From contig JBCNJP010000023.1 in NCBI GenBank assembly GCA_039602395.1, positions 28,007,061-28,071,060 of the forward strand: DNA of 64,000 bases, in the 5' to 3' direction. How positions within the stretch are numbered: the stretch's first letter is position 1; every line of letters begins with the position of its first letter. Of this stretch, positions 46,923 to 59,100 are shown in pieces. Source of the stretch: Deinandra increscens subsp. villosa. Lineage: Eukaryota; Streptophyta; Magnoliopsida; Asterales; Asteraceae. A program made the translations under genes and the position numbers. The notes under the pieces were generated by a model. It made no database searches. It worked only from the letters and a program-made list of their open reading frames with translations, and was not told the DNA's origin.

Positions 46923-48072
46923 ATAAATTATACAAGCATGTGACAACTTATTTGGTTACTTAGCATGTACATATACAAGATTATGCTACACTAAAAATAA
47001 ATAAACATATTACGATGGCATTTTTATTCAAAATCTGTTTTGAGAGAACCTGTAAATCAATTGAAACTTTATTTATTCGTTATATAAAATAGGGCATAGG
47101 TCCTTGGTCAATAATATTTGTACCTTTGTTTTTAATAGATGCATTTTATATATTTTAGTAAGTAGACATTGTATTTATATTAGGACTTAGTAACTTGCAG
47201 TACCTTTTCTTTTTTTTCATTGTTAAAAAAGTACTAGTTGTTTGTGACTAGTTGTTTTACAGCCTATTGATTTGTTGATTCATAATCCCTTCAGTAACAT
47301 AGTGAAAACCATACTAATCAGGTGCCTTTTGATAAATCTTTTGATGTCTATCTTTCTGCTATCAGTTGTAACTGAGAGACAAGAAGTTGTCATCCTTTAT
47401 CCAATTAAGAGCTTAATGTGTTATTTTGCATATTTGCTTCTTTTTAAACTTATAATTAGCAAACATAATATTGCTTATTTAAATAGTAGTTTTTTACCAG
47501 CGTTCATAATATAATACTTTGGTATGTTTTTTGATATATAAAAGTACCTCGCCATGCTAACCTCCATTTTTTAACTTTTCCTGTAAATTTTTACTTGCCA
47601 AGTTTCTATGTTTTGCTCAATACTTTATGGTTGTTGCCTATTAGTTGTGACCACTATAAAGGTTGTTACTTCTTTTAGCATCGTTTATTCATTCTTAAAA
47701 ATACAGTAAGCTGATAATGGTGGATGTTAAGGCATGGCTAAGGTTAGAGACCATGCTGAAGACTTTAAAGATGCAGTCAACAGGGAGTCTTCATCTCTAG
47801 GGGGTCTTCGTCTTTGGGCTTTAACAAGGTTGGTTTTTATTTCTTATATGGGGCTTATTTACCAGCAGTTAATATAATTTTTCATTTAGTAATATTACAA
47901 ATCCTTATGTCATTTGACCATTATTAGCTTGGTTTATATTGTTATGGTCATTCGTTGATGTATAGTTCTAATGATGAAATATATTTCTATCATACCCGCC
48001 TAAAATAGTTGTCTAGACCTCATATTAGTTTCTTGGTAGGGATGATTTGTAGTTTCACTTTTGTATAGTTAA
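46923..48072. other. A/T-rich interval without a supported gene
   Basis: Mostly A/T-rich. A short stretch at 47733-47831 reads as an exon-like peptide (KVRDHAEDFKDAV) with AG- and GT-like edges, but I cannot assign it to a family. Confidence 0.3.
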
Positions 48073-48105
48073 CTAGATGATTGCCGCCGCGTGTTGCGGC
48101 GGGTC
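48073..48105 (-). mobile_element. Candidate Helitron 3' terminus
   Basis: On the minus strand a GC-rich hairpin (7-bp arms CCGCCGC / GCGGCGG, 5-nt loop, 48084-48102) is followed after seven bases by CTAG and then T, the structure of a Helitron 3' end. The 5' end, which should lie at higher coordinates, was not identified. It is a different family from the pair at 19943 and 60041. Confidence 0.45.
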
Positions 48106-48334
48106 TTTGTTTTTGTTTGTTGTAAAGTTTGATATTAATCTAGGTGGTAGTACAGAACAGTTCATGTATTCATAATTAAGAAGGATTTGATGTTGTAACC
48201 AAAATATACATGTGATGGTGCCTAAGTTTAAAAGGGATCATGGGCCAGTGATATGACCTCATACAAAAGATTGGCAACTTTCTAACTTTGAAAGAGGTCG
48301 TCTCTTCCAGGAAGTTGCCGAGTAAAAAAAATAT

Positions 48335-48439
48335 GGATATTTGTATGTGATTTTTTTTCATAGGAGATGATTGGTTTTTTTAACCTTGGATATTTGTATG
48401 TGATTTTTTTTATAGAAGATGATTGGTTTTTTTACCTTG
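48335..48439 (+). repeat. Tandem duplication, 2 x about 53 bp
   Basis: GGATATTTGTATGTGA...GATGATTGG...ACCTTG occurs twice back to back (48335-48387 and 48388-48439), just before the integrase fragment. Confidence 0.8.
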
Positions 48440-48446
48440 TTGTATG

Positions 48447-49555
48447 TTCTAAAGGGTTCAATGTTATCTTAGTGGTCGTCGACCGTTTGTCCAAGTATGC
48501 CCATTTTCTGCTCTTAAAACACCCTTACACAGCTAAATCGGTGGCTGAAATTTTTGTCAAAGATGTAATCCGTCATCATGGCATTCCCAAATCCATCGTT
48601 AGTGATCGGGATCCCTTATTTCTCAGTAAATTCTGGCAAGAAATCTTTCGTTCTATGGGGACCACACTGCGTATGAGTTCTGCTTACCATCCTGAGACCG
48701 ACGGCCAGTCGGAGGTAATCAATCGCTATCTTGAAGCTTACCTTCGTTGTTTCGCTGCCGATCAGCCCAAAACTTGGGCCAATTGGGTTCCTTGGGCCGA
48801 ATTCTGGTATAATTCCACATTCCATAACTTCATCGGCACTTCACCCTTCGAAGCTGTGTATGGCCGCCGACCTCCTTCGGTTCTTCATTATGTGGATTAC
48901 GAGGTTCGTGTCGAATCTGTCGCTCGGGAACTTCGGGACAGAGATGAAGCTTTGAAACAATTAAAGCAACAATTAGCTACTGCTCAGGATGCAATGAAAT
49001 CATAGGCCGATAAGAAACGACGGGACGTATCCTTTTTGGTGGGCAAATGGGTGTATGTCAAACTCAAACCTTATCGCCAGTTTTCAGTTGTCAGCCGCAT
49101 TCATCAGAAACTCGCTGCCAAGTTTTTTGGACCCTTTCAGATTACGGACAAGATTGGTCTTGTTGCTTACCGCTTACAGCTCCCTCCTACCTCCGAAATC
49201 CATCATGTCTTTCATGTTTCATTATTAAAGAAAGCCATCAGAGAACCTACTTCCACTTCTCTTCCACCCGAGTTAGAGATTGGTGATTCTGATGCCCTAC
49301 TTCCAGCCAAAGTCTTAGCCACCCGTCGTATTGCAGATGGCTCAAACACCACTGAACAATGGTTTCCAATGGCAAAATCAGGCTGCCGACGACGCCACGT
49401 GGAAAGATGCCGCCTGGATCCAAGGGCAATTTCCAGGCACAAGTCTTGAGTTCAAGACTTTCACCAATGGGGGAAGCAGTGATACGATTGATAAACCCAA
49501 AAGTATTTTAGTATATTCTAGAAAGGGTAAGAAGGGAAATACTAATAGTGGTTGA
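48447..49555 (+). pseudogene. Ty3/gypsy chromovirus integrase and chromodomain end
   Basis: The fragment starts inside the integrase core (KGFNVILVVVDRLSKYAHF). It continues with SDRDPLFLSKFW and AYHPETDGQSEVINR (second Asp and Glu of the triad), a GPY/F-type region (FFGPFQITDKIGLVAYRLQLP, IHHVFHVSLLKKAI) and a chromodomain (QWQNQAADDATWKDAAWIQ). It has a TAG near 49003 where CAG is expected. A 2-nt deletion near 49366 moves the chromodomain to another frame. The chromodomain type suggests a Reina-like lineage, different from the long-LTR gypsy family here. Everything upstream of integrase is missing. Confidence 0.88.
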
Positions 49556-49755
49556 GAAAGTTGTTAGGGAATGAGGTTATAAATATTAGAGAATAAAGTG
49601 AGGGTAAGTATGTGAGAGTTTGTTAGTTGTTGGCTCATACTTTGATGTATTGAGAAAGGGCACTGCCCGGGTCACTTTTTGTACTCGGTATTTCATCATT
49701 CTGCAATAACAATATCCTTTCTTCTTCTTCCCAGATCTGTATCTTCTTTTACAGT
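49549..49755 (+). repeat. Possible short 3' LTR of the chromovirus fragment
   Basis: A purine-rich run (AAAGGGTAAGAAGGGAAA) precedes TGGTTGAGAAAG, and the stretch ends TCTTTTACA. It contains GTTATAAATATT as a possible TATA box. Length suits Reina-type LTRs. Both ends are tentative, as no partner copy is visible. Confidence 0.4.
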
Positions 49756-50132
49756 GAGCTCACTGTTCTATCACTTTCGTCATAAGATCTCTAATCTAAA
49801 CTTGTATGTCCTTCTCCTGTGTTCCAGACAGTCATAGTTCAACCATGTTCTTATTATCGTCAAATTGTTTTTATGTCTCATTAGGGGAGATTTTACAAGA
49901 AAAAATATATATATATAATTTAGGATACTTCTTATTTCTCCAAAACCATTCCTTGTGCAATGAATTAGATAGTAACAGCATGTGTTGTGTTTATAGATCA
50001 CAAACAGATGTATCTATATGCGTTTGGGTGAGTATAGCACAAACATATGGTAAATGATTAAGATACAGCAGCAACCTGCTCCTTATTATATATAGTTCCA
50101 CTCCACAATACTTTCTTACTAATTATTATGAC

Positions 50133-53100
50133 TCAAACACCAGCAGTTTCAACAGCATCCTTGTGCACAAATGTTTCAACGTATTCCTTCCTGTAAAACA
50201 GTAGACATTACTCAGATTCACATAAACGGCAAAACAGGGAGGTCGGGTTGCATAACCAGCCAAATTGGTTCGACTCAAAACAAGACGGTTTGGGCAAGAG
50301 TGGGTTCACCAGCTATATTTGTTTTGAGGCTAGTGGCAAAACCAGGTGGAGGCTTTGGTTGGTAGACAGTGGAGGTGGGTGACGCTCACTCATTTAACTC
50401 GTTTTAAGTTGGCAAGGTTCATAAATGAACCCATCAAGCAAACAAAATTACCCAAATCAAAGCGTTTCTTAAATAACGAGGGCTGATTGTGAGTACAAAC
50501 TGCAAAACACATCAGATGTTAGATTCGTCAAGTGTGCCAAGTAGATACACCAAGGTTAACAGGTTGGGTAACGAGTCAAGATATTGGTTTAGGTTCGAAA
50601 CGCATCATTTTTAGCACAAGCCGATTCGGGTTGGATTGATTTGCTAGGACACTATTTTGTCTATCTTGTAAGCAGTTTCTATAGATAGAAGTAATAAACT
50701 AGATTTTTAAAACCAATTTAGGAGGTGTGTATTTGCTTTGGGCCAGTTTGACATGTTTCACTTTTAGCTAATACTTATATGACGAGTTAGATATCAAAAC
50801 AATCACCAATTGGGTTGTAGCCCACCCGTAAGAGGCTTATGTCTCTTAGATAAGGTTCAAAACTGGGTAAGGAATTAGTTTGGGATTTTGGGTAGATTAG
50901 TAGTGTAGATTGTTGTTAAAAAAAAAAAGATATTACATCAACCAATTCATAAACAAAGGTTTTCAAATCGCCACCTAATAATTATGGTTTTTTTCCCGGT
51001 CGGGGGTCTCTTTGAGAGCATCTTGTGAGATAAAGGTAAGGGTTTGTCCTCACCTCACCCTCCCCAGCCCGTACTACTACGAATGAGATTTGTTGGGTAC
51101 GTTTGTTTGTCTATCAAATAATTTTCGAGAAAGATAACAAGTCACTGAAGAACCGAAGTTGAAAATGAGTGATTAAAGCCCTTAAAATCATGCTTACATA
51201 CATACATATATAACTATATATATAACTAGGGGGAGGATCATTTGAGAACCAATTGGTTTTGAGAACTTTTCTGAGCCACTTGTTCTATATAAGGAAATCC
51301 CCCCCCCCCCCCCTGAAAATTAGTGGCTTAGAATGGTTCTCAAAAGTCCTCAAATGAACCTAACCCATAATAACTATACATATATATGTGTGTGTGGTGT
51401 GTTCTTCGATGCATAGTAAGAGAAGCAAAAAGCAAGAAAGAGACCTTGCAGGCAAGTGATCATGTGGTCGGTTGAAAGGAGTCCACACTGGGTCACCAAC
51501 AAAGAGCCGCATGGCCTGCAAACAAAAATACAGATTAGAATTAGATTGGGTTAATATGTCAGATGTGTACACAATTTATACGTAATATGGAAAATCAAAA
51601 TCATATGTAGAAACTCAAATAGTGAATTTGCAGGCTAAATAGAGGAAACCTTATTAGCTACAAAAATAAATGTTCTCTTCAAAAAAAAAACACTCAAGCT
51701 CCTGGATGCACATTCTAGCATCCATTAGCTGTAACTACGTGTGCAAAAACGGGTTGGGTAACAGAATGATTTTGACTAAAACCATTAATTCTAAAATAAA
51801 ATAAGTAATTTCAAGATGAAATGAGTCAGTTGTGGTTGACTTGAAAGTTTCATGCCCATTTTTTTCAAAATATTTGTAAGAACTAAATTATTACAATTGC
51901 AAGAAAAACTATACATTTATGCTTTCAATGTGCTAGACCAAATTGACTTGCTTTCCCAATTCCCACTAGATAACTTCTTTAATTTTACCCATTCTACCTG
52001 TTATGGTAAATTTAGCCCAAAGAAGCCTATTTATGGTTGAAATTGCGACCTTTACATCTAACCTTCCAATTTCTCTTTTTTGTTTTTGGTTTTCTTCTTG
52101 CACTTCTTCCTCCATATTTATCCAATGTAGGAATACATGTATTGCAATAAATTATAGATGCAGGCCCAGAGGTGGAAAGTATTATGCAACAATGATATCA
52201 TACTGGTACCTTAATGTAGTTGTTGGTATCAAGAGTGAAGCGGTGATAGATACCAGCTGGAAGTACAATCATGCCCCCTTTCTTCAGCCAAACACGTATC
52301 CAAGCTTCATTATGATCTCTCACATCGAAGTAACCTTCAAAACAAATCCATGTCTAGTAATCTCATATACTATCTGGAACTGAATATAACAATTGCATAA
52401 ACAGATTTATCTTCTGATCATTCAGGGGTCAAATATAACCAGTCATGGATGGTAAATTTCATACCAATTACATCAAAACTACTTATCTAGGGTAAATGGC
52501 AATTAACTATTTACCCTTCAATTCAAACAACTTCTCTTGTATTTTAACAAATATATCCAGTTCGGTCGCTTTTATCCATCCTAATACTTTCCAAACATCT
52601 ATGTGATTCTAATAACTTGATTAACTTCAAACACAAGCACATTCAAACACTCTTCTCTGTAGTTGGTGGAAGCCAGTAGGGCCAAGATCCACTGCTAGTG
52701 GTATATACATTTACATAAAAGTTAGAGGGAAGAGAAATACGAAACCTAGAGACCGATGAGTGATTTGAATGATGAAAAGGTTATCACTTCAGAGATAGGT
52801 CCTATCTGTTTGTTTGAATAGATGATATGGAAACTAAATAAAATAGACATAGTAAATAAACAAGCAAAGAATTTGAAGTGATCCATTTCATTTCATTCCA
52901 TGTGTAGTTACCATGAATGAACAGAACAAGTTGTTCAAGCAAGCTGACCAGCATGCATATTCTAGATTATTATTTTTTACATCGTTTTCCTATACAACTT
53001 ACTATAGATCATAAACACATAACATGTCTCAAAGAATAAAAAAGTATTTCATTCTCTATTTTAGAATTTATAAATAAATTGTAGTCTATAAATCCATTTA

Positions 53101-56100
53101 GAAGTACATATAAAACTAGACATAATATTCAATGCGACACATTCACTTTCAAAACATAAACAATAAAAAATAACATACCGCTTCCAGCAACTATGTAGCG
53201 AATCTCCTCATCGGTATGAAGATGCTCTTCGAAAAAGCTTTTGATCTTTTCTTCGTAATTCGCCATCTTTTCTGGGCAAACCTCACAGAAGTCCTTAACA
53301 ATTAAAATTATCCAAGATTATCATAACAAAGGAAAAATGATGTTCAACAGTAGAAGTTACGAAACAAGATATCATACAAACCATGTAAGAGTATCCACGT
53401 AATTCACGGATCTTCTTCAACTCCTTGTCGGTTTCATAGTTATCAGCATCCAACCGCCAACTAAGTACCCCAAGTTCTGTGCAATCCACAAACTGGTTTT
53501 TATTTACAGCTATACACTTCATGACCTTACAACAATAAGAACCTTTCTGAGGCATTTAATTACCTGCAAGTTTGTCAAGGGATATAAATTCCTTTGGCTC
53601 CTTGTGATGTGGAAGCCTTTGGTCTTCATTACTATCATCCATGTACCACGCTTGAATCACTTCCTCCCTCTCATCCTATTAACACCAATTTTTTTATTAT
53701 TTTCAAAAGATACAAAGTTTATAACTCATTTAGGTAAGAATTGTGGTAGTTTGCTTTGCTCCTTTTTTGGCAATTTTGGTAAGTTGCTTCTTCTATTCCA
53801 AATAAGTAGAGTGTTTGCTTTAATTTTTCATGAGATACTTAATACTTCCTAAATGCATAAAGTGATAAAATTTTGTTTATATCACTACAATAACGTTGAA
53901 ATCTTCATGAGATACTTAATACTTCCTAAATGCATAAAGTGATAAAATGTTGTTTATATCACTACAAATAACTTGGCAAATAGTTTAAAGTATACAGGTA
54001 GGAAGTTTTATCAATCACAAACTCAATCAAAAACATATCGTCAATCAAATATTATACGTCCATAATCATATTATTTACGTCATTTTCAGTAAACTTACGT
54101 GAAACGAAATAAAATGAATGTGTAATATGGGACAACTGGACAAGGGGAACAAGGGAAAGAACTTTATGTAGCAAATGCTATCATCTCAACTATCATAAGC
54201 AAATCTAACTTCTGCAATGTGACTAAAAAGTAAATGAAAATGATTATTGGTGTAACTAGAAGATAAAATATGTGCATATTCCATCAAATTAATTTGTAAT
54301 TAAAGAAAAATTTAATGTACAATGATCTTTATATCAATTTCCCACAAAACTTATTTTTAGTGCTTCTTACTTCTCAATTCAATCATAGCCCTATTTTCTT
54401 CTAAACATATGTATTGTACATTTTTTAATGGCAATTTTCAGTCAAGATCTAGGCAGTCTCGTATCATAGCGCCATTCCGCTTTCAATCTGACCCACGATG
54501 AAGTGTGCACGTAAGAAGAAACCCCCACAAACAGTAAAACCTCCCCCAACACTAGCCGTCGGGCTCAAACCGGTGACATCCCACAAATGGTGGTCTCCAG
54601 GGTACCCTTCCGCCAAATGACCCATGGTATATGTATTTACGTATATTACAAGTCTGAAAGTGTTCACTTAACACTGTTGTTCATGTAGATATTTTCTTAT
54701 TTACGACAAACAAAAGATATTTTAAATGCGTAGTAAATTTAAGAAAAAATGCAATTGAATAATACTAAACAAGTCTAGAAAGAAGAATGTTAGTAGGGAG
54801 TTATTACTTTACTCATGTGAAGATCATGGGATACAATATATTCTTCATACGAGACCTAAACAACCTCATTGAATCTTTGGCACGTTACTCCCCTAAAATC
54901 AATCATAGTATCTATAAGTTTAAGACCATACAATCATTAATAACTAATACAAAATTGCATAGTAAATAGCGCGCATTTGGCATTGTGGCGTGCCAATGTG
55001 CAAGATGACGCAATGCAATGGCGGTGTCGCTTCCCGAGCTGGTTACACGATGTGTGCACCTCATAGCTTTTCTCTTAAGTGTGCGTGTGCACATCCATGC
55101 ACCTCATTTGTTATCAGCAACCAAACAAAAGACACAGAAAGATCCTATTGGATAGCAAGCTTGGTAGGGTCGCTTGGTAGGGTCTGGAAAGGGCGAGATT
55201 AGAAAAAACCTTTCTTCTAGCTTAGAAAATTAGATGTTGCACATACTAAGACCCTGGCTCCAAAAGAAAACTTCTTTTAGAAAGTAAAGTATCAAAAATA
55301 CACGTAAACATAGTTGTCAAAGGCCCACTAAAAGTATAAAAAGTAAGCCTTAGGCCTAGGGGCAAGGCATTTAAAAAGTGAGATTTTTTATGCTAGGTGT
55401 ATAATACAAAAAAAATATATGATACTATTTTTAGGTGTTTTAGACATGTTTTAGGCTTATTTGGGACTAGATTAGGTTGTTTTAGGTTGACCCATGGCTT
55501 GTTTGGGGCTAGTGTAATTGTTTGAGATATGTTCAGATGATTTTAGGCCAAAATCATAGTTATCAAAGGCGCAAAGCGCACTCAAGCCGCATAGGGCCTA
55601 GGCGATAGGCCAAAAAAAACGTGGGCCTGAGAAAGAAAATGCGCTCTTAAATAAAAAAGATAAAAAAGTAACAAAATGGCAAAATTATCCCAAATACAAA
55701 AAGTAATCCAAAACTATGACCTTCATTTAAAGTAGCAAAATCATCTCAAAACCAAATTGTTCATAAGAAAACAATTTTTAGGAGTTTAGGCTAGTTTAGA
55801 ATGCTAGATAATATTTGCTGACTTTTTAATCCTTCAATATTGAGAACGTAGATAATACAAAAATACATTGAAAGCAGTGTAGTATTATAGACTAGTTATG
55901 ATATTATATTATATCAGAGGGTATTAGAGTGCAATATTATTCTCTCTATATAGAGACCTAATGTAACCCTATTATTCACAATATCAATAATATTCTTTAT
56001 TCTCTGATTTAACTTGGTATCAGAGCTAGAAAACAACCACCGAGAGATTACTCTGGCAGGGCGGCCGGCCACCGCCGCCGCCCTACCTACCACCTCGTTC

Positions 56101-59100
56101 TTTCCTTTTCTTGTATTCCTTTATTCATCTTTTTTATCTACTACATTCAAAACACGAAATCGGATCCATGCAATGCTTTGCCCGTCAACCACACCTCAAA
56201 ACCCTAATTCAAAATCACCAACAATCCACCACCAGAATCCCCTTCTGTCTATATCGACTCACAACTGGTTAACCTCACCATCCTCATCCAAAACCAACAC
56301 CATCGCCACTACAAATCCAAACCCTAGCCATCGCCACATTCAACCACCACCACCGGAGCTCCCCTCCTATCATCGCATACAAAGCGGTGTTCCACGACGA
56401 TTACCGACACTGATGTCGCTACACAACAGCGGCTACGCCATACAACGACGGCGCACCATTGTGCGTTATTTTCAGGTGAAAGATCACCGCCTTACACCGG
56501 CGGGTATGTCGGATCAGTAAAAAAAACCACCGAAAACAATTTGGTGAAACACCACATCGTCGCCGCTATACAACAGCGGGCACCAGTGACGGCAGAAGAG
56601 CCCCACAAAACACCGCATACACAGCAACGTTCCACCACGATCTCCGACATTGCCTCCGTCATACAACGGCGACGTACCCACATGGGTATGATTTTAGGTG
56701 AGAAGAGAGATCAAGAAAGCTCTGGGGGACCAAGAACCGTCAATGGAACAATAAAACCCTAAAACCTTGGCGGCGAAAATGGTAGCAGTGGCGAGAAAGA
56801 TTCATCGGGGGAAGACCAAGAAAAGGCTGAAGATGGTTAAAAGTTTTGCACAAATTACATATGTAAGCACTTTCTTTGTACGTGGTCTAATGTTAATAAA
56901 AGGTGACATGATGGACAAAAGCAAAAGCATGGTGGATGACAACTGGATTTGGCTTCAACAAAAATAAATATAGTTTTAAGTATTTACAATTCCAGTCCTT
57001 TATATATCAGTAATTACATATCAAGCTACATCGATACCATGTTTAGCTTGCAGGGGAGTATTAGACTAGTTATTATATTATATTAGAGGGTATTACAGTG
57101 CAATATTTTTCTCTATATAAAGAAACCTAATGTAACCCTATTATTCACAATATCAATAATATTATTTATTCTCCGATTCAACTAGTATCTATTGTAGTGT
57201 CTCTATGCAAGATAAAAAAAAAGCGTAATACTTCATTAAAGACTAGTTATCAAAATCTATTAGCTAAAATGCAGGGAACAGTGACTCCTATAGAAAAAGC
57301 AAATGTGAACCTTTGACTCTTATAGTATCGCTTATGCAAAAGATTAAAAAAAGTGTTTCACCATAAACTATCTCTCTCTATCCATCTCTCTTTCTCTCAT
57401 TTTTGCTTAATAACCTTCACCAGACATCTGAATTGTCAAACTTCGTCGGACCAGAAACCAAAACAACACTTACTGTCATCAACTATCAACCAAAAAGGAA
57501 GAAATAAACAGATCTAACGAAGTGTTGCTGAAAACTCGTCGGAAACCCGCCAGAAACTTGTCAGATTCGCGCATGGACAACCACAGAGCGTTTTTCCGGT
57601 GCTCCACCTCACTTGAGTGCCTAGGTCGCTTTTGACAACTATGGCCAAAATATGGCAAAAACATGGCCTAAAACTATGTTTGAGAGACTGAAAGTGGGAC
57701 TTTTAAAGCAAGGCATCGAGGCTGCACTTGGGTGCCTAGGCACGCTCCTTGTGCGCTTTGACAACAAAGCATATATAACATAAACTACAGATAAGAAAAT
57801 TAAAAAAAAATTAAAAAAAATTATAAATTTTTTTTTTTAAAAAGTACACGTAACATAATAAACCAAGGATAACAATAAAACTAGTTATAGAAGGAAAACA
57901 CAGAGAAAAAAAAACACCTTGAAAGTAACTAGCACCTAATTTGCTCATCAAGCCTCAGTTTGGATTTGCCTCTACTACTCCTGCAGTCCTACCCTCCACT
58001 CCGAGGGTTTTCACAGTTCTTGCTAGTGTCGTATCTATCTCCTCTGCACATACCCAACCCATCTCCATCTCTCCTCTTACCTAAAATACGTACCACACCA
58101 TATGTTGATCAACATGTTTCCTTTATATTGTTTACTCGACTAGTCCCTTTACTAAGCGGCTCTGCTCCTAGTTGGTTTACTTTTACATAAAGTCTCTTGA
58201 AAAAATATGATGTCTAGTGGTTTTATTATGTTAGTCAAGTTGTTAAGAAAAGGACAAGAAATGTTGATTTTTGACAACTAAGATTACATATTTACAGTAG
58301 ATGTTAATTTCTATAAACTGAACCAGATGGTTTTCCTTGAGAGCTAAAATACATTACAAGATTGAATCTTAAGAAAATTAAGTATCATTAACTAGGCAAT
58401 TAAAATTTCGATTATTACTATTGAATATGATTGGCATCTTAGGTCCTTATGTATTGGCATCAATATATGATTGAATTTACATTTTGTTAAAAGTATAAGG
58501 ATGGAGAACAAGGATGAAAAGTGAAAACACTAAAGATGTTTGGAATTTGCAGAAGAAATGGAGATAACATGTGTACAAGGGCGTCTTTGAGGGTTTGTAG
58601 GATAGGCAATCGCTTAAGGCCCATGTTATAGAGAGGTCCAATTTTTTTCATAGTTTTGGAATCATAAGACGATTAGCATATATTATAAATTTACTAATTT
58701 ATTAGTGATTACATCCTAGAAAGGACCTAAGAACTATGTACTATAAGTAAATTTGCTATAATAGTTTTGTTTTGTTTATTGGTATAACAATTATCCTCGT
58801 AGTGATGAATGTTTATATATGCAAGTAAATATTTTAGAAACTCATTTTACAAGTTGCACAAGACATCCGAAATCTTAAGGAAGACCCCAGGGTGTGAACA
58901 GGGGATCCTATAAGGATTCATTATTGATTTCTTTAAAAATTTAAGAATGGGGAATAACGATGAGGAATGGGATGGATGGAAGTTTTTAGTGAATTTCTTA
59001 GATTTTTTTCTTAAATTTTAAGAATAAGGGTGGGGATGTCAAATGATATGTGACTGCTCTTAGCTCCTTATGTATTTGGCATCATCATCTTTTTTTTATA

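Noticed and set aside
47272..47514. 80-codon open frame with hydrophobic residues
   Set aside because: A/T-rich chance frame, no start context, splice signals or family resemblance.
54540..54565. A tRNA gene around the B-box-like GGTTTGAGCCC
   Set aside because: No acceptor stem or anticodon arm can be folded; the layout fits a SINE head better.
56014..56520. 168-codon open frame inside the TRIM-like element
   Set aside because: It starts in the primer binding site, is Pro/Thr/Ser-rich low-complexity text and shows no domain or codon pattern typical of a gene.
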